64,000 nucleotides of DNA from Acanthochlamys bracteata. Its lineage: Eukaryota > Streptophyta > Magnoliopsida > Pandanales > Velloziaceae. The position numbers were made by a program, and so were the translations under genes. The stretch lies in contig CM034137.1 of NCBI GenBank assembly GCA_019914995.1, positions 5,979,155 to 6,043,154 on the forward strand, written 5' to 3'. Numbering within the stretch: the first letter of the stretch is position 1; each line of letters starts with the position of its first letter. Shown piece after piece: positions 35,923-48,807 of this stretch. A model generated the notes under the pieces. It was not told the DNA's origin. It did not search any database and saw only the letters and a list, made by a program, of their open reading frames with translations.

Positions 35923-37937
35923 CTGGGGCTAAAAGTGAACTTCTGCCAATGATTAAGTAGACCCTTATGCAAGCGATTACCCTGAAATCAAATGCTTCAA
36001 ATTATTAACTATAGGGTTGGATGCTAAAGAATTTAGTCCAATATCAAAGTCTGCATATACATCAATGAAAAACATCAAATAAATAAAATAAATAAATAAA
36101 AAGGAATCAGGAAGAGAAAGGAACCAATTGATTCAAAAAACAATTCAATTTATGCTTTTAAAAAAAAAAATTTTGTGTCAAAAAGCTCTTGCATTCAGCC
36201 CTTTGCTAAGATAACTGTCACTATATTTATGTATCATGTTGACAAGACTAAGCTTTTGAAGCTTCTCATTAGGTACTATGCCCATATATAAAATGTAATA
36301 TAACCACATTCAATGATTTTCGCATGAAGTTTATTCTTCCAAAACCTTTGAACTCAGATTTTTTTAATATATAATTTAGAATCATGAAGGCAACATCCAA
36401 TCATAGAACCATGTCCCTGGAAGAAAAGTAGTGGATATTTAAATATGCAAGGAACATCTTACTGCATCGTTAATTTGAAAAGTCGAGACAGTATGTGGAT
36501 ATTTATCATCTATGGAACAACAAAAAGGCTTACAAATTCAGTTGATGTTTATGATGTAATCATCCAAAAGTTTGATATGCCATAGTTAGTATCTTCAAAA
36601 TTCCCTATATAGGTATATTGAGGAAACTTGGACTTTTCAAACTGAAAAAAGGGCAAGATTATTTGTTGTGTTGACAAATAGATATACCCAACATGTCCCA
36701 ATTGCAAGACTTCCAACAGTGAGGTAATTACTTGTGAATCAACACAAAACTACAATAATCTTCCCCAGAAAGATATCAACTGCAAATATGGAGTTTAAAA
36801 ACATACTCTAAGATGTACCTAAGACTTTGACATACCTTGATCTCTTGGTTAATGATTTTTTGTCCCCAAATTTCAGATGGCTTTTGTTGCCAAACCTCTG
36901 TGATTCCTACAAGTTGTTCAGAAGAAAAAACAAATAAGCTACTAGAAGTAGATGCATTTTTTGCAAAAGGTTGTATTTGGAGTGATGCTACCAGCTGCAA
37001 TGGAGGTTTGGGTTAATAAGATATATTTACAAATAAGCAATCAAAAGGTTTGGGTTAATCTGGCTGCCAGAGCTGAAAGGGAAAGGCTGGACCCATTTAA
37101 ATCTAACATCAGGAAGTGATTCCTGAAGGAGACTGCCTTAGGCAGTGCAACTTTTTGGGTGGTGGGTTTCTAGTAAGCAGCAAACTTGGAATGTATTTAG
37201 CCATTGTTCAATAATGCACCTTGACTAGAAGGGGAATATTTACTCAAGTCATGCTTTCCTGTTGTTAAAATGTGGGTGGGTGCCAATTAAAATGATAAAC
37301 AAAGGGACTATAGTCATAAATTCCGCTGACTTAGCCACATTGCATCAACAGGTAAAAGCCCTTGCTTTTTCTTTTAGCTTTCTAAAAGAAAAAAAAAAAG
37401 AAATCACAACAACATAATGGCATCTTCATCTTCATAGGATGGGACAGCTACATGAATAATGGTGTGCAACTATTCCCTGTTAAAGTTATACCTTCAGCCA
37501 AAACAAATGCATTGGAATGATAATATTAAAAACACAAAGAAGAAATACAGTTAGAAACTACAAACAACAATAAAAATAGTAAATGCACATATTTCTGAGA
37601 TTATTTTCATGAACAGAAACTTTTTTGATCCAGAAATAAATGAACAAATGTGGTACCTACCTTCAACATCCAAATCACCACATCCAACAGCTCTCAACTC
37701 TCTAGCAAGGTCTTGTGTCTTTTCATATGCGACAGCAAGAGTTCTGAGATACTGTATTCTCAAAGTTCACAAGCATTAGATACACATATAACTATCTTGT
37801 AACTATGTTTAAACAGTGCAAAGCTAGTAAACACTAACCAGTAAAAGGCCACCCTCTTCTATTGGAGGTAAATTTGTGAGTGATGGCTTTTGTAATAGCT
37901 TGTCAAGAATGGTCGTGACCCTCTGCTCCAAAACTCG
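35923..37937 (-). pseudogene. SEC10: Captured exons of exocyst subunit SEC10
   Basis: Three minus-strand exons with proper AG/GT borders encode stretches of plant exocyst SEC10, which tethers secretory vesicles to the plasma membrane. They are 37937-37839 (33 codons, RVLEQRVTTILDKLLQKPSL then a PPIEEGGLLL end), 37751-37661 (YLRTLAVAYEKTQDLAREL then VGCGDLDVE) and 35981-35923 (GNRLHKGLLNHWQKFTFSP). The first two are adjacent in SEC10 and the third comes from its C-terminal third, so order and strand are those of the gene. The region between is missing or degraded, and introns are kept. This means DNA-level capture rather than retroposition. No full protein can be made. Confidence 0.8.
36836..36994 (-). 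other. Exon-like segment of unknown origin between the SEC10 exons
   Basis: 53 open codons, bordered by TTGCAG on the 5' side and GTATGT on the 3' side, containing LFVFSSEQLVGITEVWQQKP. It is not a SEC10 segment that I recognise. It could be an exon of a second captured gene or a chimeric transcript exon. Confidence 0.4.
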
Positions 37938-38099
37938 CTGTATGAAACAGGAAAACACTTATGTAGTTAGTTATACAGACAAGTCAAAGCAGTTGCTTAA
38001 AATTTTATAAAAAAATATATTCTGTGGAACTCTCAAGCTACACAAATAATATATGTAACAATGAGTGAAGCATAAACATGCAGGAAAGGGATTCGAAAT

Positions 38100-38990
38100 T
38101 GAATGCTAAGACATACCTTGGATTTCATTTGACAGTACTAGCGAGACCAGGAGAAGCAGTATTGGCAGTGATAGTAGTTGAAAGACCAGTTGTTGCCTTG
38201 GTGAAACTGCGTCGAAGTCTTGCTTAAATCTTGGCCGCCGCCCATGCCTACTTCAGTCCAGATTCCGAGGGACGGCTGCTGCGCTACGGCTGGTACATCA
38301 ACGCCTGAGAGCTCAGTTCTTGCTACTCATAGACAAGACCATTCATTAACAGAGAGCATCCACGACCAGCTAATCCCAATTTATGGACAAAAGTGGTGCT
38401 CTGCACAGCCAGGTCCTTAAAATTTGATTCTGTTTGAAGTTTCAAAAGAACTTCCTGAGGGTGAGATTTTGCTCTCGGCCTGCATCATTGTAATTTGCGT
38501 TAAATGCTTAAAGAACCTACATACATTCCTATGAAGTTAAAGAAAACAATGTGGAAAAAGAACTTAACACATACAACAGAGTTTCAACAAATGCTCTCTC
38601 AACATGATGCACTTCTACTGCCTCTTCATCAGAATCTTCTGCAGCCTCTCTCAATAGATGGCGTAAGTTCATCCACCTGGCTGCTCTTCAAAAGAGTAAA
38701 TATGCACATATTTCTATATTGTAAAAATAGCACAAACATTGAAATCTAACCTTTAATTCTACTGCTACTCTCCTATATGCCCCTGGATATGTCAAAGTTG
38801 GCTGATTTACAAGTAAAACGATGTCAAATAAGAACTTTTATAATGACATTGTTTCTCCTAATAAACTTAAAAGATGAGTTTCTTACTTCATCAGCAAAGC
38901 ACGATTCATCATCGGAGAAGCCTCCCAAGTCAGGAATACATCAGCAGTAAAGAGAAGCCAACCAAGCTCAAAATTGCCCAACTTACATCC
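38100..38990 (-). pseudogene. Further exon-like captured fragments in CACTA C
   Basis: Several minus-strand segments have codon-like composition and splice-like borders. Near 38410-38335 the reading contains TTFVHKLGLAGRGCSLLMNG, which reminds me of plant UDP-glucose:glycoprotein glucosyltransferase (low confidence). 38690-38560 reads LREAAEDSDEEAVEVHHVER. 38828-38762 reads VNQPTLTYPGAYRRVAVELK, ending at GTTAG. 38960-38888 reads DLGGFSDDESCFADE before GTAAG. Stops interrupt the first. I cannot tell if they come from one gene or several. They lie upstream, in transcript order, of the SEC10 exons. Confidence 0.4.
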
Positions 38991-39615
38991 TGTGTAACAG
39001 AAACATGTCATATTCCAAAGACAAATAATTGATATTACAGTTAAAAAAGAGCCAGACATGAATGAAAAGCATAACATGAACATATTTGGAATGTTACTCC
39101 TTGGACTGAACATGCCATCCATGAACCTTGTGAAAACAGAAGTACCTTAAAACTCGAAGGAATTATCTGTAGATGAGGTATGATCTAACAAATTCTAAGA
39201 AATCATAAGAGGTGAAAAAAATTGGTGAAAAGTAAATACAATATTCCTCAAATGATCACCAATGTTTAGTATACATGCATCATCATCTCATGCACACTAA
39301 ACAAATCACTCTTGATCATAGTAATAAGAATGTTTCAAGTTGTACCAATCCCTAACAGCTCAACATACAAAAAATAAAAACAGAGTATATAATATATGAA
39401 AAGAGGCAACTCTGTCCGTCTCCTAAAAATGATTACATCCATATGTTTAATCCACAAGTGAAACACCATCCCTGCAACGTAGAAAGCAAATAGCTTTATT
39501 ATGAAACATAGAGCAAAAAATATAAGTGTTTTGAAATCATCAAACCTGAACTATAAAATTTCTCTAGCTGAAATAAAAAATATTAATAAATAATAAGAAA
39601 CACACAATGAACTTA
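38991..39615. other. Spacer between captured fragments and the TNPA-like gene
   Basis: AT-rich, no convincing ORF. It would hold the 3' UTR of the TNPA-like gene. Confidence 0.35.
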
Positions 39616-41173
39616 CTATATAGGTGGTCCAGTAGCATTTTTAAGTTTTCCGAACATCTCCATAAGAAATGATACTTTTTCTTCATTTTCACGGAGGCGT
39701 TGTCTAGTCTCAAGTAGTTCATGTTGTTGCTTCTCAAGCTCTTGTTGTTGCTTCTCAAGCTCAGCCTGTTGTCTTTCATTTTTTTCCTCTAAAGTTACAA
39801 TCTGGTCTTTCAAAACAGAATTCTCGTATGTTTGGGTAGAAGAACCAGCAAAACGGGTGCTACGTGGCTTAGGTCCACGCCCACGTCCACGAATATATCC
39901 GCGTGCTTTCCCGAGCACCGATAAGCATATATCTTCATCATCGACGGCATTTCCCTCTTCTTGAGACTTGGTCTGTATCTCTACCATTTGATTCTATATT
40001 TCATTTTAAACAAAATATCATAGCATATTATAAACCTTAAGTCTTAAGGTTAATCCAACAAAATTGTACAGAAAGGACATAACTTACATAATTTGATTGC
40101 GACTCTTCTGATATCCAACTGCCCTTTTTTTCTTTTGAATTTGAAATGTGCGTTTCCTTGTACAAATCAATACAATTGGCATTCTACAAATTGTTAAAAT
40201 AACCAATATAAGTTAGTTAGAATCATATTGTCTTTATTACATTAATGCAATTAATTAAAAAATTATAAGGAAAATACCTTCTCTCGTTGTATTGCTGCAA
40301 AAGTACGTGAGCCTGCTGTGTGCTTACTGTTATTCTTTGCACGAGCAGCCTTTGCTTTTTCTGATTTTTTCTACATATAACCAATGATTAAAATATTATC
40401 TACCAATTAGATAAAGAAAATTCAATAAAAATGTAAATAAACGAATCTTACGATCCATTCTGGTGAATCAAATTGATCGCATAGCCAAATCTATTCTTCA
40501 CGTCGAGCTGCTGAATGGGTGAAGTCCTTATAAGGATTTGCTCGAGCCCTGTCTCCACCACCGACACTTCTGAAGTAGTCATGGCACTCATAACGCCAAT
40601 CTTTATATCGCTCAGAACCAGTATTATGTAAACATGTTATGACTCCATGATCCGATAAATCTAACTCAAACTTGTCCTGCGATAATAAAACAAAGATTTT
40701 AGCAACTGTCAAACCGTCATAAAGTAGATTATGCCAACTTTAAAATACTTACGGCCATCATAGAAAAAATCTCGTTTTTAATAGATTGATCAATCGTACT
40801 CCAACCTTTAGTATTTTTTACAGGAGCATAAGTACGAATCAAATATGCCATCTCCCTTGCGAACCAACTTGCATGTTCACCGACTGGCCTCCATATGCCA
40901 TTTGGAATATCAACCTTGACTTTTTTCTTATTTCTCAATATATACATTTCCAAATCACTGCATCTATTGCCCGCTCGCGGACGTTGCGTTTGTGTGTCAA
41001 CAGATCCTACTTAGAAGATGACTATGAGAAGTAATAATTAGTAAATGACGAAGTTTATTTATAAAAAAAAACTTACCGCTACTAGAGCCATTAGGATCTT
41101 GCGTTTCCAAATCAGCAATATTCTGGTTTGATTGTAGCGACAATCGTCTTCTACTAGATGTTGCCGGCGCCAT
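39616..41173 (-). pseudogene. TNPA-like CACTA protein (plant transposase Ptta/En/Spm family), one stop codon
   Basis: Six exons inferred from AG/GT borders and conserved frame: 41173-41077, 41006-40753, 40676-40452, 40370-40278, 40183-40088 and 39993-39616, together 381 codons. Features in order: basic N-terminus (MAPATSSRRRLS), IPNGIWRPVGEHASWFAREM, DHGVITCLHNTGSERYKDWR, WLCDQFDSPEWI, a Lys/Ala-rich piece with KAKAARAKNNSKH, and SVLGKARGYIRGRGRGPKP. The C-terminus is a Glu/Gln heptad coiled coil (about residues 300-370). The family binds subterminal CACTA repeats. A TAG at 40493-40491 interrupts exon 3, where a Trp codon is likely ancestral. Otherwise it is intact. Confidence 0.75.
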
Positions 41174-41302
41174 AAAGATAAATATAAAAAAAGCAGCACC
41201 TGTATACAAAATTTTATATAACAAATATAAAATAAGACTTAAAATTAAATAGAAGCAAATTAGTGTATAAGGTTAAGTTTAATCTCACATGTGACTTATA
41301 CT

Positions 41303-44300
41303 TCAATTGAGTTCATCATCACTATAGTTGCACTCGTGCTCGCTTTCGTTTTCATTTTGATCAACCCTGGGACGAATGCCTTCTTCGTCGCCCAAGACCT
41401 CAATCACTTCATGATCAAGTTCAACTATCTTATTTAAATTATCTATCTCCAAACTATCATCTCCATTTCTTATGCTCGAACATTCCACTACTTGATAAGC
41501 ATCATTGTCTGCGTTGATTACTTCTTCATCAACATATGTGTTTTCTTCATCTTCGCCCCCTCCAAACAATGAGGGATGATATAAATATCGATGTTGTGAT
41601 TGTTGTGCTACAACCCAATCATTACCTTGCTTCGTATCTTAAACATAAAACACTTGAGTCACATTCATAGGAAACACGAACGGATCATCTTGATACCATC
41701 TTTTGGTAATGTTGATGCTAGTAAAGTCATCATCAATCCTGATGGATTTTTTGTGCTCTAAATCAAACCATTCACATTTGAATAAAAAAACTTGACGGCC
41801 GTTGGAATATGCCAAACTCAAGACTTCATTCAAAATACCATAAAAATTTAAAATTTGATCTTTATGATCACCTTGCACACAAATCCCACTATTTTGAGTC
41901 AACAAACGACGCTCGCGTTTGTTTGTTAAAAATTTCACCCATTGACAATGCATCCGAATATCTAATTGCACGTTTATCGGACCAAGGCTAACGAATATAT
42001 ATCATCTGTAATATCTTGCGTAGTCACATGGAGATGTCTTATCTATAAAAAATACATAACAAATAATTACTCATTAAAGTGTACTTGATTTATAAACGTA
42101 AATATCGAAAAACTAATTATATATACTATTTCATACTCGATTTTTTGAACCACGAGGAAACGCATCTCTTTGTCTTGACTCCAAATTAAATGGACTTTCC
42201 ACTTTAAGAAGCTCCTCATGTTCACTGTAATTATAACTTATGCTTAGTATGCGCCAAAAAATACAATCCTTTAAAATTCTAAATATTTACCTGAGATATG
42301 GAACAACTTCGTCGCAATTATTTAAAACAAACCAATGAGCTAAACTATACTCCTCATGTGTTAGGAGAATTTGGTTAGCCTTGCCCAACAGTCGAACCTT
42401 CTGAGAAAATACAGAAAATGTTGTATCAACATATTGCTCTCCATCGTTATGTCGTTCTTGACGATTGAATCTAGTCTCCAACCCTCGCAAGTATCTAGAG
42501 CAAAATATTAGACACTCATTTACTGTATAAGATTCTGCTATAGAACCTTCTGGACGTGCTCTATTACGAACATACGCCTTAAACGTACCAAGAGCCCTAC
42601 ATATATAGATGAAATAAAGAAAATCTTTAAAAGATTCAAATAGAGAAATGAAACGAGAATTGATTCCTATATTAAAATTTTACCTCTCTATAGGATACAT
42701 CCATCTATAATGAACAGGGCCTCCCTTGATGGCTTCTTCCGGCAAGTGCACAGCTAAATGTACCATGACATCAAAAAATGCCGGAGGAAATATCATCTCA
42801 AGCTTGCAAAGAATAATCACTATGTTCTGTTGCAACTCTTTCAATACATCCAGCCTTAAGGTCTTTGCACATAGTTCTCTAAAAAATTTTCCCAATTCAC
42901 TGATTACATCCACCACTTCTTTCTTGAGATACCCACGTAAACCAATAGGCAATAAGCGCTGCAATAGAACATGATTATCATGACTCTTCAACCCCGAGAT
43001 TTTTCCATCCACCGTATTTACACACTTCGAAATATTTGCAGCATACCCATCAGGAAATTTTACAGATTTAAGAAACTCACAAAATTTCTTTCTTTCTTGA
43101 TGTGATAAAGTGTATGCCGCAATCGGTTTCTCCCACTTATTTGTATCTAATTTCTTTGTATGCAACTCACGTCGTATACCTAGATCTTCTAAATCCCAAT
43201 GAGCCTTCAGTGTATCCTTCGTCTTTTTATCTACATTCATCACTGTTCCCAAAATATTATCACAAATATTTTTCTCGATATGCATGACATCAAGATTGTG
43301 TCGAATTATGAGATCCTTCCAATACGGTAGTTCAAAAAATATACTTTTTTTGGTCCAATTAAGCTCTTCAATAGTACGTTTCCTCTTCTTTGTGTATAGA
43401 GATTTTCCAAACTTCACGTTTTTAATAATCTCCATCTGTTCTAACAATTCATCAGTTGACAACATAGGAGGTGGTGCTGCTGCTTCTTGCTTTCCATTGA
43501 ACTTCTTACTCCTTCTATATGGATGATTGCTCGGCAAATAGCGACGATGACCGAGATAGCTAATTTTGTCTCTGAGTTTTACCGAACATGTGTATTTGTT
43601 ACAAATAGGGCATGCCAGATAGCCTTTTGTGCTCCATACGGATAAAACTCCATATGCTGGAAAATCATTGATAGTCCATAAAACAGCTGCATGCAATTGA
43701 AATACAGTGTTGGAAAAAGCGTCATATGTTCGAACTCCGTTCTCCCATAATATCTTCAACTCTTCGATCAATGGTTGAAGATATACATCAATGTCTCTAC
43801 CCGGTGCCTTTTTCAGGAATTAAAAGAGACATTATCAAATACGGCTCCTTCATACACATCCATGGAGGCATATTATATGGCAATAAGATAACTGGCCAAC
43901 AGCTATAAGCATTGCTCATATCTCCAAAAGGATTGAAACCATCAGTTGCCAAGCCAAGACGCAAGTTTCGAGCATCATTAGCAAACCAAGGATACTTCAC
44001 ATCAAAATCCTTCCAAGCCAAAGATCCGCAGGATGCCTCGTAATACCAGGATTATCAAAGACGTTTCCCTTTATGCCATCTCATATCTAGAGCCGTCTTT
44101 TCGTGACATAAAAATCGTCGCAACCGGGTACTAAAGGAAAATGACGGAGAACTTTTTGGGAACTTTCTTTCATGGTGCCATCACTATCCTTCCATCCGGA
44201 TGTATTACATTCAGGGCACTTCTCCTCGTTTATCAACTCCTTTCTAAAAAGAACACAATCATTCTCGCATGCAGCAATTGGTTCCCATCCCAAGCCTAAA

Positions 44301-44959
44301 TCCTTCAAAACTTTTCGACATTGATAGTAGGACGAAGGAAGTAAATGCCCTCTTGGAAAAGCTTCATTCAAAAGGTTAAGCAACATATTGAAGCCCTTGT
44401 TGCTCCAACGATTAAGCACCTTAACATGAAGCAACTTTACGAGGAAAGATAATTTTGAAATTGTGCATCCCTCGTATAATGGCTTCTCGACGTCTTCGAG
44501 CAACTTATCATATCTATCAACATCACATGCCGCAACTGACTCCGACCCTTCACGTAGTGGGTGAGGAGTCTCACCCTCCACATGTTCTTGAGGGATCTAT
44601 AAATCCACAACACCACCCCTCCGTATATCCTCCAAAATTTCAAACATTTCGTCATATTCTTCATCTTCACCAAGTCTCGTTGGGTTTTCATCTAAAGAGG
44701 CATCATGACTCTGATTACCTTGTTGAGTGATTTCTCCATGAAGATTCCATGTCGTATAAGACGCCATAAAACCATTCACCAACAAATGCATGTACACTGA
44801 CTCGAGCGTGTTTGAATATCTATTCAAACAGCGTCGGCATGGACAATGCATCTCAGCAACATTCGGTAAATTATCTTTGGCAAATTGCATGAAAGAGCGG
44901 ACTCCATCTGTATACTCCTCCGACAGTTTGTCGGGATTATACATCCAACTCTTATCCAT
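41303..44959 (-). pseudogene. CACTA transposase TNP2, decayed
   Basis: Starts at ATG 44959 with MDKSWMYNPDKLSEEYTDGV, the transposase-associated domain, including CPCRRC (Cys motif). The TNP2 core follows: KVLKDLGLGWEPI near 44300, LATDGFNPFGDMSNAYS near 43930, LDVMHIEKNICDNILGTVMN near 43260 in a 363-codon open stretch (43771-42680), ending VHYRWMYPIER. Next come DUF4218-like and DUF4216-like pieces (TQNSGICVQGDH, then MNVTQVFYV), and an acidic tail ending at 41303. Lesions: a stop at 44597, frameshifts near 44060-44090 and 43810, and a stop at 41639. TNP2 binds the terminal repeats and cuts and joins DNA. Confidence 0.88.
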
Positions 44960-47900
44960 TCTTCATAAAGAGTTTTAAAAATTAGTCCTACTATTTAAAA
45001 TTACACACTAACAAATTAATTATTGTATACATAAGATGTCTAAAATTTTCTAGAAATAACGAGAATTTAATCTTGCATTACAATTTAATCTTCCTAAACA
45101 TATAATATAATTCATAATCTGATATGACATTAGGCGTCAACTTGTAACAAATATTTTCTTGTTCTTATTTCATCTCCATATCAAAACATGTACAGTAAAT
45201 ATTTTCAACAATCATCAATTAAATTTTAAGACTATCATCAACTTTTACTATGATTGAAAGAATAGTGCAAGTTTACCAAACTCATAACCATAAACAATGA
45301 ACTAAAATTATTCTCATTATCTCCATTTAAGGTAGATTAGTAATAGAAATAGGAAATAGAGCTCTTATAGGCTTGCCAAATCAAATAGAATCGTCACAGC
45401 AGAAGGAAAAGACCCAACAACAGAAACTGCATATACCTCCCTGCAAATAAGTAGCTGAAAATCACTATCTGCTTCATTACACTAATGCTGCAAATAATAT
45501 ATATATAAATGGATGCTATTAAGTCCATCAATTGTTATTTTGAAGTACTACAAATTGAGGCATGATCGTAAAAAGAAATTTGGTGTGATAATACATACTA
45601 GTAAAAGCCTGAAGGTAATTAAATTGCAAGGAAACTTACGCATCTAATTGGTCGACTTAATTGAATGGCCATGTGGAATAATAGGAATTAGTAAGTTTAG
45701 GTGAAGAAGAACCATTAACAGTTAGGTCATATGTAGGTCTAAATTAATCCCCAATTACGTACGTAGTTTAATACAACAGTAGCGATAGCATAAAGGGGGT
45801 CATGATCTAAATCATAGCCAGCCTACAAAGCGAATTAAAAGAATGTCGACAAGTAAAACCAAGAAGTTGACCTTTTCCATGCTAACAACTTTTATCTGTT
45901 TAGTTGTTTTAGATGACGGTCTATGCTATTGAATATGATGAACATTGTCATGATTAGGACTTAATAGTAATAAATGCGACTTTCCTACTTAGATAGATCT
46001 TCTTATGTTGTATTATTATCAACAATTTTTGCATAAGGAACTTGGTCGTAGGTCCTACTTAGTTGATTATCAAAATAATGCTTCATATGATGGCTTTTGA
46101 TATATGGTTTCATTAAATCAAATATTACACATATATACTTCAAGAAGATCAAGAGTTCAGGATATGTTGTTTCCTCTTGGTGCAGTTTTTTAAAGTTATT
46201 TACATCTTGAACTTAATTTTGTACTAGTGATGGTTCTTTATTAGGGAAAAAGAAAAAAGAAAAGATATGTAGAAAGAAAATTATGTTGGAGTCAAAGAGC
46301 TAGCGTTTTCGCTTTCATCAGTCTTCAATGGAAGATCAACGGAAAGAGACATCACATAACTAAAAACAGAAAACTAACTCTTTATTAAAAAAAACTTCGA
46401 AAGAAAAAAATGTTTAAGAAACTGAGAAGAAAGTTAAGGAAAAGAATAATTATCAGAAAAAATTTTAGAATGTTTACTCCACTGTACTACTAGAACATGG
46501 TTGAACATGTAAACCCTAGCTATATGTAGCTAGATATAGGTTCCTTATCTGATCATATAGTGAATTAATGAAAATTGTTCTGAGAAAAAATTAATTCCTT
46601 AATACAGAAACATTATTATTTAGATCAAACGAAACAAAAACTCAGGACAAAACTAACAGAAACATAAGAAATTGAAGGAAAGGTAAGAAAAGAATTTTTT
46701 TCGGAATTAATGGTTTAGTTTTAATTTCTAGGAGTGAAGCATGTACCACTTCAATTGCAAAAAAAAAACAAGGTACACAAAGAAGAAGAACGATGTTGTT
46801 ATAAGGAGATGGGAAGGAATTGAGATGAACTAATTGAAGAATTGAAACAAAAACAGCAGAAAGGGTACAATAGTTGACATATAAATTCAGAAGTTTAAAC
46901 CTTTCCTAGCTACTCAAATTCAAATTTTTAAAGAAAATAAAGAATTAAGCAAAAAATTACCAAAAAGTTTTTTTTAATAAGAAAAAGTATAAATTACACA
47001 AAAAGCTAGCAACAGATATTCATGATCTTCAAAGGAGGAAAATCTTACAAAAATTTAGTTTTAGTAAGACTTCTAAAGAAATGTAAACAATTTCTCAAGA
47101 TCAGCCGAATTATCCTTCTCAAATTAATACAAGAAAATGTTGAAGGAAAATAAAATTCAAGAAGCTAAAGCTAACACTAACATCATGGGAAAAGAACTCA
47201 AACTATGCTGCTGGTAATGATGATGATCCAACTCATAGCACTCAGATCTGAGAGAACCAGATGAATCCATGATCATGCCAAATTTTGTTTAAAAATTTCA
47301 AGATTAAAGAGGTGAGCTTGTAAAAACACAAGCAAAAGAGAGCTATGGCTAATAGCTCTTGCTAGCTTGTAGAGGGTTTAAACACACACAGAGACATATT
47401 AGTGAAAAGAAAAACGACGTGATTGAAATTATATGTGATAATGTTTTCTAAACAAGTATAGAGCAATAAAGCAGTATGTAATGCATAGGTGTTTCTAATC
47501 TCACTTTTTACCTTGAAGGAAGTGGACCTCTTTGAAGAGATCTGTTTCATTGAGAGTGGAAATGAAAGCAAAGAATGAAGACTACAACGCAGAAGAAAAG
47601 AAACGAAAAAGAAAGAAAACACAAGCTAAGCTAAGCTAAGCTTTTAAAAGTTTTTTTCCTCTCTGTGTGCAGTGCAGTGCAGTGGGAGTGCAGTACTATG
47701 CAGAGTTCCAAGGAGAGAATTTGCAAAGAAATGAGGCATGCATAGTTTTCACCTAGGATCTTATGCCCATACCTCACCTCTGTAGTACAATAATCCTTTG
47801 CCTAGTTTAAATGGAATCCGACTTGAGCAACGTGTGTATACAATAATCCTTTGCCTAGTTTAATTGCTTCAAGTTTATTATTATCACAAATATAATGAGT

Positions 47901-48394
47901 TTAATCTTTCAAAAGCATAGAATCAACATGTGAGGTAGGGAAACAATCACAGATCTGTACCAATCAACATGTTAGGTATCTTGATGCAGTTATATACTCA
48001 ATTTCTTTATTCTTTTATCACTTTTCAGCTTCTATTACCTGATTGGTAGTGCTAATCTGCAGTTTTTCTCAGGCGTTGTAGCTGCCAGTGGACATTCACC
48101 GGCAACTCAGCGGAAGATTGTCACTGCAGAGTTCCTCGCTCACAGAAAAGAAGTCGGCTTCGGCGAAGAACTCCGTCTCACGGGAAACACCGGCGAGTCG
48201 GTAGCTGCTCGGTTTAACGGAATGAAATCGGCTTCCGAAATTTCTTTGAAATTTCTTCTCCTAGCGTCGGACGGAAGCAAGTCCGGCGAGATGAAGGGGG
48301 ATTTCTCAAGCTCAATCACCGATCAGCGGCAAGGGAACGGCTCCGGCGAAGACCTAACTAAGGCAGCGTGGGAAGAAAATGAACCCGATCGGGT
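44960..48394 (-). other. 5' region of the CACTA C transposase gene
   Basis: About 3.4 kb of AT-rich, non-coding sequence, probably promoter, 5' UTR and intron. The part nearest the right end (48060-48390) is GC-rich and carries GGCGA/CGGCG motifs and short open frames. No captured gene recognised here. Confidence 0.4.
47786..47863. repeat. Direct repeat of 25 bp, spaced 53 bp
   Basis: TACAATAATCCTTTGCCTAG... occurs at 47786-47810 and again at 47839-47863, identical over 25 bases. Confidence 0.9.
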
Positions 48395-48807
48395 TCATTA
48401 AGACAATTTGCCGACTGAAACGCTTAGCAGTCGGCAATTGCCGACTGAAAACTTAAGTAGTCGGTTAATACTTTCGAGAGACTTACCGACTGATTCACGT
48501 TTAGTCGGTGATATTACCGACTATCTGGCTGTCGAGTCGGTATATTTATTTGATTTGCCGACTGAAACGTTTCGTAGTCGGTAACTTACCGACTGGTAAC
48601 TTCAATAGTCGGTATACTGTCGAAATACTTATCGACTGACTCAAAGTTAGTCGGTGATGTTCATAATTACCGACTAACTGGATGTTCAGTCGGTTTATTT
48701 GTTTGATTTGCCGACTGACTTTTGTTCAGTCGGTAAATTATGAAATTACCTACTGAAATTTGTTAGTCGGTAATGTTCAGTCGGTAATTGTGTTTTTTGT
48801 ACTAGTG
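48395..48807. repeat. Right terminal and subterminal repeats of CACTA C
   Basis: Alternating TTGCCGACTGAAAC and AGTCGGTAA motifs run up to the terminus TTTTTTGTACTAGTG, followed by the AAA duplication. Confidence 0.88.

Larger units (their letters stand above)
34695..48807 (-). mobile_element. CACTA (En/Spm-type) DNA transposon (C), 14.1 kb
   Basis: Ends CACTACTACATTAAGC (left) and CACTAGTACAAAAAAC (right end, reverse complement) are inverted repeats. The 3-bp duplication AAA is present on both sides (34692-34694, 48808-48810), as CACTA elements make. Subterminal arrays of ACCGACTG/CAGTCGGT lie at 34715-35345 and 48395-48800. Both expected genes are present on the minus strand: TNP2 transposase (44959-41303) and a TNPA-like protein (41173-39616). 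About 4 kb at the left carries fragments of host genes. It inserted into gypsy pol sequence, which resumes in frame order on the other side. Confidence 0.9.

Noticed and set aside
42680..43771. 363-codon ORF as a host gene
   Set aside because: It carries TNP2 transposase motifs and lies between CACTA ends.
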